Assembly (NCBI RefSeq): GCF_024586455.1
Contig: NC_065919.1
Location: forward strand, 28,372,839 to 28,436,838
Reading direction: 5' to 3'
DNA from: Bactrocera neohumeralis
Taxonomy: Eukaryota > Arthropoda > Insecta > Diptera > Tephritidae
Length of the DNA: 64,000 nt
The notes under the pieces were generated by a model, which was not told the DNA's origin, did no database searches, and saw nothing but the letters and a program-made list of their open reading frames with translations. The translations under genes were made by a program, and so were the position numbers. Numbering within the stretch: position 1 is the stretch's first letter; each line of letters starts with the position of its first letter. Of the stretch, positions 53,661-64,000 are shown piece by piece.

Positions 53661-55434
53661 AGTGTTACTCAATTTCCAGGATGCGTGGCAAGGACACAGG
53701 AGTAGGAATTGGGTATAGCTCTACGGCTGTAACTGCTTACACAGAAGCATGACTATACCCCATTACACCTCTAAATTAGGTTAGGTCAGGTTAATCTGGT
53801 AGACTCATGAGCCGTTCATAGGCCTGTTTTGGTTTCTAGCCTGATATCTATTGAATTGCCGTTACGTAGTTTATGAGCAGTAGTAATCTTTTAGGATGCC
53901 AGCACCCGACCCGAATTTCAGTAGCACCAGATGGAACTTGTTATATTTCTGATCTACCGCTTCACACATGACTTCTGCAGCTGCATCCCAGCTGAAATTG
54001 CTAATTTATTACAACAATTATTGTAAGTACATACTTCAGTATTATCACTGTAATTTTCATCAGATAAAAATCTTCATCTTTAGTCTGATATCCATACACT
54101 TGGCCACAATATTGTTATTAAACCGAGGTCTTTGGATATCGCAAAATTGACTCAAATTTGAAACAAGACAACCAAAGCAGAGTTTGCTCCCAAGAAAGTA
54201 GGGTATCTATAAGGAGAACGGGTCTGGATTTTTAATCAGCAGAGAACTATCACAAAACATTTTTGTCAATATTTTGTGTTGCTACACGAGCTACAACAAC
54301 ATGAGACGTACAACTAACGAAACCGCTAGTTCATCACCTCCCATTTACCTCACCTCACTACCGGGTTATTATGCGACACTTCTCACCATCAATTGGTTCT
54401 TCCCGTAGACGAGTTGTTGAAATTGCGGTAAGTACTGTGGTCACATGGTTTTGTATTGCATTATTTTAGTTACTACCACCGCATGAGTAATTGAAAGTGA
54501 TGTTGCCATTGGGCTTGTTGAGATGGTCGTTAATGGGTAGACGAGGCGAGCAAAAGTGTGTAGTTGCAACATTTAAGTGAATGTTTTATTTCACTTTTCA
54601 AATTTTATATCATTTTTTTCTGCTTCTTTCACTTTTATTTCATTATAACTTTTGCTCGTAAGTATGCATGTCTGTCTGTAAGTTTCTAAGTACATTTACT
54701 GTTGCCATGGCCATGCCATGTAAATAGTCAGTCGCTGTTGCATAAAACGCACAAAATGTGGCAGATAACGGCCTCTACTAGTTGCCAGTGTATTCATGCA
54801 AACATACACACTTACAAATGCTCGTGCATGAGTACGATATGAAATTGCTCAGTTGTAACAGTAATTATAGTCATTACCCGCAAGTTATACTTATTCAAGC
54901 ATACATACAAGCTCAGCTTGCGTAATTGCGGTTCAAAATATACTCGTCAGCATACGCGTCTAAGTCTGTAGTTTTATAGTGAAGCCTCATATTTGGCCAT
55001 TTTATGAGGGTCAAACGTCGAGAAGTTTAAAACTATGTGCGCATTTGATTGGGCAAACCCAAAACAAGGGGTTCGTTTGAATGACTTACTAGATATTTAC
55101 ATACATACATGTTTTCATGTGTGTTTTGCAACTGAAATTTGGTACGTTAATGTTAAAAGAAGTAAATCGAAATTGACGTCGTTTGAGCGTAATTTTACTG
55201 GCATCAGAAATAGATGCATGTCAAAAAATAAAATAAATAACAAAACAAATGAATCTCTCAAAGAAAATAATTCCAGCAAAAATCATCTGCAAAATTCATA
55301 TCGTAACATTCAAAAACGGTTTTGAAATAGAGCCAAAAGAACATTCGCGAAAGTAAAAATAAATGTGAACCAAACCAACCCAATCTTAAGAAGTTTTCAC
55401 GATTTCGGTGAGGCTACTTAATTAAAAGTAGCAA
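53661..55434 (+). other. Intergenic, nothing certain
   Basis: Contains GGTTAGGTCAGGTTAAT near 53778, a common dispersed motif in flies. The frame 55035-55325 (96 codons, N/K-rich at its end) has no recognised domain and no splice or promoter support. Confidence 0.4.
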
Positions 55435-55678
55435 AAAAGGAAAAGTTTTAACTTCGGCGGCACCGAAGATAAAATATCCATCGCCGGTGCATTTCTTATG
55501 GCACAAAATGTTATAAAAATATTTTTATATTGATTACAATCGATCAGTTGGTGCAGTTGGCAGTTTAATGCTATAGTGATCCGATCTGAACAAGATTGTA
55601 TCGTTGCTTTGGACAATAAGCTTTTGTAAAGATATCTCGTTAAATATAAAAGTTTTCGATATTGAGGACCAACAGCTA
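55435..55678 (+). repeat. Family F2 head fragment
   Basis: Starts AAAAGGAAAAGTTTTAACTTCGG with GGCACCGAAG and continues through TATAGTGATCCGATCTGAAC and AAAGATATCTCGTTAAAT, matching the head of the copy at 40385. Confidence 0.6.
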
Positions 55679-57480
55679 ACAGGTCAACTTAAAAGTCCCC
55701 GGCCTACCAAAGTAAAAAACATTTTTTTTTTTGGCAAAATTTAGTTTTTCTACTTCCCTTCAAGGGTGAAGCACTTATTATAGCGGCCAACCCCTAACTT
55801 TTCGATATCATTTTTGTGAAACGAGTTGATCTTTGCATCAAAACGGTGATCAACTCTTCATTCGCTGAAAACTTCTTCCCAGCGAGTATTCTTTTGATAT
55901 CTGAGAACAGGAAATAGTCGCTGGGGACCAGATCTGAAGATTAACTTTCTTTTTCTTCAAATGTGGCCGTCTTTCGGTGATTTCGTTCATCAAACGGTTT
56001 AACAACGCTATGCAATAGTCGCTGTTGATGATCCAACTATTTTCAAGGTAGTCAATAAAAATTATTTCATGCGCATCCAAACTACAGACGTCGTTAATAT
56101 TGCTGAGGAAGACTGTTACGTTTTTGCACGCTTTGAAGCGAGTTCATTATTATTTCCATTTGGATGACTGTCGATTGACTTCGGAGTGTGAAATGATGGA
56201 GCCATGTTTCATCCATTGTCACATACCGAAGCACAACACTTGAACAGATTCGAGAAACTGCTCCGAATCATCAACTTCTCGTTGTTTTTGGTGAAAAATG
56301 CAGAGCTTTCTCATACACAAATATTCGTAAATGACACGATGTACAAATTCAGTTGATCGAACATCTTCGACTTTTCGATCTTTCAAAAAATATATGTAGA
56401 TATATACAAGGTCTGTCGCAAAATAAACAGAACTTTTTAAGTATAACTGTTTCAGGTGGTGCCTCCTATTGGTGGGTATATGAAATAAAAGTTTGATCTC
56501 TTGTTGACATTTCGTAAAAATTTTAAGACAATTGGATAACTACAATCGATGTTATCGATCAAAAAGTGACAGCAGCTTTTGGTCATCGGTCGTAAAATGC
56601 ATTTTGAACAAAGATCAAATATTAAATTTTGTTTTAAACTTGGGAAAACGTTTACTGAAACATTTCAAATGATGAAAAAGTTTATGGTGATCAGTGCCTA
56701 TCTCGTAGTAATGTGCATGAGTGGTTTAAGCGATTCCAAGAAGCTTGTGAGGACCTCTGTGACGATCAGTCGGGCCGGCCAAAATAAAAAAAAGTCAAAA
56801 ATAAAGACAATGCTGATTTGTTTTTACGATTCCGAGGGTATTGTACACCGAAAGTTCATCCCACCTAGCCAAACGATTAATGCTGTTTTACCTTGGTGTT
56901 ATGAAGCGTCTTTGTCACGCATTCGTCGTGCTCGACCACAATACCGTGAGGCAGGGTCCTGGCGCCTGTTGCACGATAATGCGCCGTGTCATCGGTCGAC
57001 GCTTGTCACTGATTTTTTGACGAAAAATTGACAGTAACCATTAATCACTCACACTACTGACCTGATCTGGATTTTCCTGTGATTTTTACCCATTTGGAAA
57101 ACTTCATTTGCCCATGAAAGCACACTGGTTACAGGACATTTCAGCTATCCAAGTATATTTTTAATTCCCAACATTAATATACATACATACGAAAATGACT
57201 TTAAAACTCATTTCCAGAAATGCTAATTGCAACCGGCATAAACGTTGTATCGAAGCACAGGAACTACTTTGAACTGAATCATAACTTTTGAAAAATATTG
57301 ACGAATTTTTTGTTGTTTTTTTAACAGTCCATTAGACAAGCTTTTTTTGCGAAAGACCTTGTACATATATGGTATTTGGTTACGATTTCTCTGTGGCGGT
57401 GCTCGGCAACTCGTCATCGCCAAGATTTTGCTTCAACTGTAGTGTTGGAAAAATTCAAGCCTACAAAACAGCGGTATTAA
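55679..57480 (-). pseudogene. irritans-type mariner relic 2, split by another mariner
   Basis: Minus strand. The N-terminal piece NTTVEAKSW and DDELPSTATEKS lies at about 57400-57465. After the inserted element (56407-57361) it resumes at 56400 with DRKVEDVRSTEFVHRVIYEY, LCMRKLC, QREVDDSEQF, TMDETWLHHF (first catalytic Asp), then MDAHEIIFIDYLENSWIINS (from 56080) to RRPHLKKKKV. The end at 55679 carries AAAGTCCCCGGCCTACC, like Himar-type terminal repeats. Deletions and stops make it dead. Confidence 0.8.
56407..57361 (+). mobile_element. Second mariner-like element inserted in mariner relic 2
   Basis: Inverted ends CAAGGTCTGTCGCAAAA at the left, and CAAGGTCTTTCGCAAAA reading inward from the right, with TA on each side. 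The plus-strand protein pieces are FEQRSNIKFCFKLGKTFTET, a frameshifted helix-turn-helix, then KSKIKTMLICFYDSEGIVHR KF and LLHDNAPCH (second catalytic Asp) to DFLTK. The stretch between the DDQSGRP-like motif and KTMLICF is deleted, and the C-terminus is missing. Confidence 0.82.
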
Positions 57481-58040
57481 GAAACCGGACCCCAAAATTT
57501 GTTTTTGTCCATTCAAACACTAAATATCAAAATTTGCATGTCTCAAAATGATATAAGAAACAAGAAAAGACGTTTCCGACAGCAGTCGATGTTATTACAC
57601 GCCGCTTTCACAAACCAAAATGCTAACAAGAGTCATATGGATTAATGGATAATTTGTATAGCTATCCGCTATATTGATCTAATATCGATGATTAAAAAAT
57701 TAGGGAGATTCTTCAGAGAAAATTAGATAACAAAATCAGATCGATATCTCATAAAACTGTGGGACTAGTTCGTGTATATGCTTTAATCGACTATGCTCAT
57801 CATGCTGATCGTTGAGATGTATATTTTTATAGGAACTCCGACGTTTCCTTCTGGGTGTTACAAACTGAACATACTTTGTTCAGGGTGTAAAGATTAGATT
57901 ATTCGTTAATTTTTCAGTGCTTGATTTAAAATCAAAGTTTATAAAACCTCCCCTATTATATATTGAAAACCACACTTTGTTTCATTGCTATAAAGACTCT
58001 TTCAACAGAGCATTATAGGTTTGTTCACCTAATTTATACG
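57481..58040 (+). repeat. Family F2 tail fragment
   Basis: 57720-57900 has AGATCGATATCTCATAAAAC, TGTGGGACTAGTTCGTGTAT, CTCATCATGCTGATCG, GACGTTTCCTTCTGGGTGTT ACAAACTG and TTCAGGGTGTAAA, the F2 tail in order. The rest is unremarkable. Confidence 0.6.
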
Positions 58041-58780
58041 TATCACCTAAAACTAATGGAGATTAGATATCAGATTATATATTTGTATATAAACGATCAG
58101 AATGACGAGAAAATTGAAATCCGTTTGATTCTGTCTGTCCGTCCGTCCAAAGAAACGAAGCAATTGTGAGGAGTAAAAATTTAAATATCTTGATGGCAAA
58201 AAAATGCAGTTCGTAGATGGGCGTAATGCCCACTGCCACAAGCAAATCGCCATTAACCGCAAACCTATAAAGTGCCATAACTAAGCACTTAATGAAGATA
58301 ATGTAATGTAATGTAATTTGACACAGGGGATCACAGTAGCAAGGGGCACCTGTCGATAAAAAATTTTAAAAAATTGGGCTAACGGCCCCGCCCCTAATAC
58401 GATAAATGTGCATATCTCCTATACCACTAAAGCAGCAACAACCAAATTCGCCCAGCACGAAGAACTACTACCGATAATGTGAAAATGAATGACATCGGAT
58501 GAAAACCCCGCTCCCTCCCCATATAACGATACTGTTCAAAACTACTAAAAGCGCGTTAAATCAATAACTAAATGCGCCAGAAATGTAAAAATTGCCGACG
58601 GGTTAGTTGAAATGGCGTTTTAGGGGCCGGGATAAAAATTGGACGATGGGCGTGGCACCGCCCACTTTTTGGTGAAATCCCATATCTTGGGACCCGACTG
58701 ACCGATTTCGACAAAATTTGGTAAGTGGTATTCTTTTCATATTTCTATGTCATGAACGAAATCTATAGCACAATTACAAT
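58040..58780 (-). repeat. Dispersed-element fragments (F2 and a GC-boxed element)
   Basis: 58075-58160 has a minus-oriented CTGTCTGTCCGTCCGTCC block. 58375-58740 carries GGCCCCGCCCCTAATACG, GGGCGTGGCACCGCCCACTT and GACCGATTTCGACAAAATTT, typical phrases of non-autonomous elements in flies. No coding sequence. Confidence 0.55.
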
Positions 58781-59515
58781 TATAGCACAATTTTAAATTC
58801 CGCTTGATTCTTTTACTTTCCAGTACACAAATTAAAAAGAAATTAATATTATGGGATTAAACTTTGCATGAATTATGCCTCTAGTGTATGCCATTTTATG
58901 ACTGAAAATTGTTCAAATCCAACCAAACCTGTTCAAGACCCTAGGTACCGAATATGTGGATCCCAGTACCTATAAATTATTATTAGAAGAATCCTAAAAA
59001 TCCCATGGACAGATCGAGTTACAAACAGTGAAGTTTTGAGAAGAGTGAACCGCAATAGAGAGTTTTAAGGACTATTCAAAGCAGCCTACCTAGGAAATGT
59101 ATGAGGCACTCTAAGTTGAGCTCCTACAAATAATTATCCAAGGAAAAAATTGAAGGAAAACGGGGTATTGGTCGTAAACAACTTTCGTTGAGCTTCGAAA
59201 CATTCGACAATGGACAAATCCAGAACATTGGCAACGTTTATAGATGTGGCGAGAGATAGAGAGAAATATGCTGCGATAATTCAAAATCTGTGATTTTTTA
59301 TTTTTTTATTTTTTTTTCTTTCAATATACAATATAGTATATACATATTTAAGATGTAAACAATACATTATTATATTAATATTAAGCTTATTAATACTGTA
59401 CATATTATTAAATGTTATATGATCACCAATATTCGAATACGAATTGGCAAATAAAGAAGAAGAAGTACCTATAGTTGACTTTTGATGAAAAATTTCGGTC
59501 AACGCGTGATATATA
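58780..59515 (+). other. Intergenic, nothing recognised
   Basis: AT-rich; no gene or transposon protein supported. Confidence 0.4.
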
Positions 59516-60318
59516 CGAAGGCTGCTATATATGAATATTCTGGCCTAGGGCAACACTAAGTGTTGCCAGGTGCAATCTGACATTTCCATTGGAAAGTTTG
59601 ACATTTTTTAGCATAACATCACACAGAACGTTTTGTCATTTAATCGTGAATTGTTTTATTTACAGGGAATTAAAAAATTCATCTCGGCCAAAAAATGGAA
59701 CTAGCTCGTTAACATTTTCGTGTGATCATTTTTCACAACTTTCGGCGTGGATTATCACGACAAGAGTGCATCGATGAACTAAAATCTTTGTATGGCTATG
59801 AAGCACCAGCCTATAGCACTGTGAAAAACTGGTACAACGAATTCAATCGTGGCCGACGCTCGCTCAAAGACGAATTCCGTGAAGGTCGTCCAAAAACAGC
59901 AGTTGTGCCAGAAAACATCGATGCCGTACGTGAACTGATAATGCAAGACCGTCATGTAACATACCTTCAGATAGAGGCATGCCTATGCATTTCTCCCACC
60001 AGCATACATTCGATATTGCATGAACACCTGGCCGTAAAAAAGGTTTGTTCTCGTTGGATCCCGCGCAATTTGACAATCGCTCAAAAAAAGGCTCGTGTGG
60101 ATTGGTGTAAAGAAATGCTAAAAAAGTACGATCGCGGTGATTCAAAAGACGTTTATAAGATCGTCACAGGTGACGAATCAAGGATCTATGTGTATGAGCC
60201 CGAAGCAAAACAGCAATCGACAAAAAAAATAAAATAAAAAAGAACAAAAAAAAAACCTTTTCGTTGATAAATATGCCTATTTATATTATTAGGACAGAAA
60301 TATATATAGCAACCTACG
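59516..60318 (+). mobile_element. Internally deleted mariner with both ends
   Basis: 803 bp flanked by TA. The left end CGAAGGCTGCTATATATGA matches the right end read inward, CGTAGGTTGCTATATATAT, with similarity continuing to a TTCTGxCCTA block. It carries a truncated transposase in plus orientation. Confidence 0.88.
59695..60237 (+). pseudogene. mariner transposase, N-terminal half, with a premature stop
   Basis: From ATG 59695 the frame reads MELAR, a TAA (59710-59712) where relatives have a Glu codon, then HFRVIIFHNFRRGLSRQECI and continues open for 171 codons. It holds both helix-turn-helix subdomains (YSTVKNWYNEFNRGRRSLKD, EFREGRPKTAVVPENIDAVR, CISPTSIHSILHEHLAVKK), SRWIPRNLTIAQKKARVDWC, and the first catalytic Asp in VTGDES. 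The usual GDESWIY is GDESRIY. After EAKQQST the sequence turns into KKIK and a stop: the second and third catalytic residues are deleted. Inactive, but otherwise well preserved, so fairly young. Confidence 0.88.
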
Positions 60319-60384
60319 TATACCTGGATTTAAGGGATAATCCTTGTCTTATAATGGTATGCCTGCATGTCAAAGAGTGTATCT

Positions 60385-60600
60385 TTGTGCCTAAAATAGA
60401 TAAATTTGAGCGAAAACTCTGTCTATCCCCTAAATAACTAATACCCGGATTTTCGAACATCCGGCTGACTTTACTCTACATGATTGCTTTTACACCTTAA
60501 AGTATTTCCCTGGTTTTGATTCTTGCAAGTTGCAAGAGCATAAAATGTTCGGTTGCACCCGAACTTAGCCTTTCCATACTTGTCTCTAATAATTTATGTG
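60385..60600 (-). repeat. Inverted end of an F1-type dispersed element
   Basis: The minus strand reads CAAGTATGGAAAGGCTAAGT then TCGGGTGCAACCGAACATTT and GCTCTTGCA, the F1 start. 60385-60480 parallels 48230-48300. Confidence 0.55.
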
Positions 60601-60644
60601 CGAATATTCGATTTTGCATTGAGATGGTGTAATGAGAAAGCATC

Positions 60645-61010
60645 TCTGGGTTACTAAAACCCTTGTAATCCATGGTAAACCTTTCTTACCAGCCACCCCA
60701 AGATGTTCTCAATAGGATCGATATTTTTACGTTGAAGCCACGTTTTCGTTGACCAGATCGTATGGATTCTTACGTTGTCTTGTTGAAAACATAAAGATTT
60801 TTTGCAGATTTGCTTCTAATACTTCCTGGTACTCGGATCTAAACATGCGACAAAAAGGAATGCCAACGACTCTGTCACAGAATTTTAAAATGCGCCCCAG
60901 ACCATAAGTGAGCCTCCGCCTTCGCTAAATCTCTCCAGCATCCCAAAAAGTGGTCTGGATCAGCAAGGTTGAACTTTTTCTCATCGAAAAAATCACCTAG
61001 AATCAATAGT
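60645..61010 (-). pseudogene. Tc1-like transposase relic
   Basis: Minus strand. SDEKKFNLADPDHF-like sequence lies near 60960-61000. At 60645-60800 one frame reads FQQDNVRIHTIWSTKTWLQR KNI then DPIENILGWLVRKVYHGLQG. FQQDNxxxH carries the second catalytic Asp and PIENxWxxLxxKVY the third-residue region. The block between KNI and DPIEN (normally WPAxSPDLN) is deleted. Dead copy. Confidence 0.78.
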
Positions 61011-61590
61011 AAAGTTTTTTATAAGCGCATTATCTACTTTGTCGCAACCGTATATTTATTTAATAACTGTTGACAAATTTCTCTATAATTTTCTTTGTTT
61101 TTCAGGTAATTACACGGCACTGTTACCGATTTTCCAAACTCCGAGCACTGGCGCGATTGGTCAAAGCCACAACACTCAAAGTTTATATAGCTCTTTTCTC
61201 TTTATCATTAAGTATGCTTTTGCGCGACATTCCCCGATTAGCTAACACAATTTAATTAACAAAATTAATTTATAACTCTAAATGGCACTGATATTTATGA
61301 GTGTATTAATAGCAATGAAACACCGTTTTCCACTTACTACCTACAATGATAGGAAAATTACCGTTAGAAAAAAACTTGTTTTTATAGAATTGTTAGGGTT
61401 ACCATAGAACTTTAAAATAACATCATTCATTTTCGGAATGGGAACACATTTTTTTCACAGAAGGGCCCTAAATCAATGATACAAAGTGTAGTGGCGTTAA
61501 AACATATATTTACTATGAGAATGAGGGATTAAATACGAGTAAAAACACTATTTGGAGAAAGATCTGTGGATATTGAGCACAAAAAAAAAT
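61011..61590 (+). other. Intergenic, nothing certain
   Basis: A frame after TTTTTCAG at 61105 (to 61255) is open for about 50 codons but I recognise no family. Confidence 0.3.
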
Positions 61591-62300
61591 GAACGAGTTT
61601 TAGATAAAAAACCGATTTTGCTTATCAACCACCCCACGTATTCACCTGATCTATCACCATGTGACTATTTGAACATGAAACAGTATTTTATGATGATACC
61701 CCAGATATAACCGAGCTTCTGAAAAACATTCCTATCGTTGCGAATGTTGGAAAAGGCTTACGGTGATTCAGTTTTATCAAAAACACAAGCCTACGAGTGG
61801 TACAAAGACTTCAAAGACGGTCGAGAGATCGTTGAAGCTATGCCTCGTTCTGGATGACTTTCCACCTCTTCAACTGATAAAAATATTAAAAAAAGTGAAG
61901 GATATGGTGCTTGGAAACCATTAGGAGTTAGAGAGATGACAAGAGAGCTCAACATTTGAGGGTGTCCGTTCGATTGAATTTTTTCTCGAAAAGAATACGA
62001 ATTTAATGCCAAAAACTAAATGAATACCATTGATCAAACACCGTATTCACCAAATTTGGCTCCATGTGATAAATGTGGCTCCGTGTGATATTTTCTTGTT
62101 ATGGAAACTGAAATTGCCGCTCCGTGGAATCCGTTATCAGTCAGTCGAAGAGATACAACAAAATTCACTGAAGGAGCTGAAGGCCATACCAAAAAGTGCT
62201 TATGAAAAGTGTTTCGAAGACTGGAAAAATCGTTGGCATAACTGTATTACATCTGATGGGAATTACTTTCAAGGCGACAGAATAAATATTGGTGAATAAT
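61590..62300 (+). pseudogene. mariner-like relic(s), rearranged
   Basis: 61600-61670 gives PILLINHPTYSPDLSPCDY, a catalytic block. Then 61745-61900 gives an N-terminal block MLEKAYGDSVLSKTQAYEWY KDFKDGREIVE...MPRSG and STDKNIKK. After a deletion, 62030-62300 gives TPYSPNLAPCD, KLKLPLRGIRYQSVEEIQQN and the C-terminus KCFEDWKNRWHNCITSDGNY FQGD. The order (catalytic, N-terminal, C-terminal) means two copies or a rearrangement. Stops throughout. Confidence 0.75.
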
Positions 62301-63170
62301 TAAATATTTTGCTTTTTATTTACAATTCCCGAGTTCTTTTTGACACAATTTATATATGTGAATATTTTCAATTGAATTTTTAATGATACTAACATCGTAA
62401 TTGCACTCTTATTTTAATAACAAAACGTTTAAATCTATGTTAATGTTTTCACCAATAGCTTAGATATAATTAAATATTTATACTTTGACAATTTCAATAA
62501 CAAAAGGTCAATATTTGCTCGCTAACCGGAAAATTAAAGCAAATCATAAGTGTTTCAGCGGCGCAATGCTTAATTAAATACTATAATAAATAGTTTAAGG
62601 GAAAACAATACACTATCTAAATATGTATTCATATTTTGGTTTGGCAATTAGTTATACACGAGAGTGTAATGTATATTTTTTTACCTCCGATAAACTGATT
62701 GGTAAAGTGCTTTTAGTCAACACAACTTTGTTAGTCAAAACAGCACTTGGGCGTACTCATTATTCAACCGTGAAAAGTCAAGGCAAGGGGAATACTTCAG
62801 CGAATCAATTATTATTAGAATAGACCTTACTATTTTGCTAACATTAGTGGCGACAATCATTTTACCATATATGCGTCTTCTAGATACTTCTCCAATTCTT
62901 CTAGATTAATATCACCGCATTTGATGCAAAGCAAAGATATGAAGCTTACAGTGATGTCGATGACCTCAATAGGGTCTAAATTACAATCCCTCAACTTCTT
63001 CCATAACGCCTAATAATTGCAAAATCTTAAAACTGTGTTAACCAATTTTTTTTTTTCATAGTCATCTTACATTTAAGTATATGGCATATTGTATTTGCAA
63101 AAGTCTGTTGCTGCTGATCTTGGAAGCCGGATTTCAGAGCTCTGCCCTAATCAAGTAGGTAAGAATGTAT
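62301..63170 (+). other. Intergenic, nothing recognised
   Basis: AT-rich. The frame 62623-62823 has no known similarity. Confidence 0.4.
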
Positions 63171-63174
63171 GTTG

Positions 63175-63500
63175 ATCTCTCTTCCCACCTCTCTAACAAT
63201 TGTCTGACGATTTTCAAGCACCATATCCTTCACTTTTTAAATTTTTTCATTAGTGAAAAGGTTGAAGGTCATCTAGAACGAGGCACGTCTTCAACGATCT
63301 CTTGATCGTCTGTGAAGGCCTTGTACCGCTCGTGGTAATGGTTTTTGATAAAACTGAAATCACCGTATGCCTTTTCCAACATTCGCAACAACTCCGCACA
63401 CGAAATTTTTTGTAAACACAAAATTAGAGGCAAATTCTTCGTTCGTTATTTTTGTCCATTGTAAAAATCGCAACGCACCACTGAGGTGGACCGACTTAAG
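63175..63500 (-). pseudogene. mariner-like helix-turn-helix relic
   Basis: The minus strand has IKFCVYKKF (63390-63430 region), a frameshifted CWKRHTVISVLSKT, and LKSEGYGA-type sequence corresponding to KVKDMVLENRQTIVREVGRE IN at 63185-63250. The word order follows the N-terminal half of the same transposase type as the plus relic at 61745. Badly decayed. Confidence 0.5.
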
Positions 63501-63639
63501 CAGCTGCTGTAAACAAACTTGCTGACAGATAGCGCTCATATTATTCATATCGGGGTGCTTTTTTGTCAGAAAATTATAAACAGCTATCGGATCATTACTT
63601 TCTTAATAATATCATTTTGACTTTTGTTATTGCGAAAAA

Positions 63640-64000
63640 AAATTATAGAAAGGAATTACGCGTGTTTTTTTGAAAGAACAAATACAGTTGAAGCAAAAAC
63701 TTGGTTTGATGACAAGGAACACTTTCCTGGGAAATTCAGCCATCAAGGATTGGTATGCTAACTTTAGGCGAGGTGAAATGAGCACCCAAGATGACGATGG
63801 GTAAAAACGAGTTTTGCGTTGCATTTTGAAGGAAAAAAAGCGAGCTCAATTTTAACCAACAACAACGACGAGTTGATGATTCGGAGCAGTGTAGATGTTC
63901 AAGCGTAATAAACCTGTTTTTGCTACGATACAGGAAACTGAATGAAACATGGCTCCATCATATCACTTCGAAGTGCAATCTACAGTCATCAGAGTGGACT
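63640..64000 (+). pseudogene. irritans-type mariner relic 3, runs off the window
   Basis: NTVEAKTWFDDKEHFPGNSA IKDWYANFRRGEMSTQDDDG, then a stop and a deletion, then FNQQQRRVDDSEQCRCS and NETWLHHITSKCNLQSSEW at the edge. These are the helix-turn-helix region and first catalytic block of a Himar-like mariner. The rest lies beyond 64000. Confidence 0.78.

Noticed and set aside
54301..54437. Possible exon with a GCG/GTAAGTAC donor at about 54433
   Set aside because: The frame from ATG stops before the donor and no partner exon or known protein supports it.
55035..55325. 96-codon plus-strand frame as a novel gene
   Set aside because: No domain, signal peptide, splice support or homology that I can recognise; the Asn/Lys-rich end is typical of chance frames in AT-rich DNA.
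61070..61255. Open stretch after a good acceptor-like TTTTTCAG as a last exon of an unseen gene
   Set aside because: No upstream exon in a matching frame was found and the peptide resembles nothing known; left as intergenic.
1..64000. tRNA, rRNA or other structural RNA genes
   Set aside because: No B-box-like GGTTCGANTCC in a cloverleaf context and no rRNA words were seen on either strand by eye; a covariance-model scan was not possible here.

Overview
The window is insect nuclear DNA from a higher dipteran. It is AT-rich, has GT-AG introns, and contains many decayed mariner, Tc1, pogo, hAT, Helitron and non-LTR elements. The Orco protein that can be assembled from seven exons has 473 residues. 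Its sequence is that of a tephritid fruit fly, most like Bactrocera or a close relative; this species-level reading comes from memory of the protein and not from a search.

Two host genes can be supported. On the plus strand, 4443-24165 holds the complete coding region of the odorant receptor co-receptor Orco (Or83b). Its seven exons join in frame across six GT-AG introns, two of them about 8 kb. On the minus strand, 37706-34647 holds a three-exon gene for a 219-residue secreted lipocalin. It has a signal peptide, the lipocalin GxWY motif, four cysteines in the apolipoprotein D/Lazarillo arrangement, 13 N-glycosylation sequons and a hydrophobic C-terminal tail suggesting a GPI anchor.

Layout. 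1-4.4 kb: Orco upstream DNA with one decayed transposase. 4.4-24.3 kb: Orco. Intron 4 holds a 5'-truncated antisense non-LTR retrotransposon with a perfect 11-bp target duplication and a decayed array of about ten 120-bp repeats. Intron 5 holds a pogo-type element, an irritans-type mariner, a second non-LTR relic and a relic of an unidentified arthropod repeat protein. 24.3-34.4 kb: intergenic, with a GGTAAT minisatellite, an internally deleted Helitron with both termini, and a short mariner. 34.4-37.7 kb: the lipocalin gene. 37.7-64 kb: no recognisable host gene but a dense graveyard of elements. These include a 594-bp fold-back made from a transposase 3' end, a TTAA-bounded hairpin element, a second pogo-type element, a long degenerate non-LTR copy, a mariner inserted inside another mariner, and several further mariner/Tc1 relics.

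How the genes relate. Orco is the obligate subunit of the odorant-gated channel. Nothing in the sequence links it functionally to the lipocalin gene about 10 kb downstream. No tRNA, rRNA, CRISPR array or virus was recognised, and no new multi-gene system. The most worthwhile unusual items are the glycan-dense lipocalin with a stop codon built into its last splice donor, the fold-back element, and the 120-bp array inside Orco.
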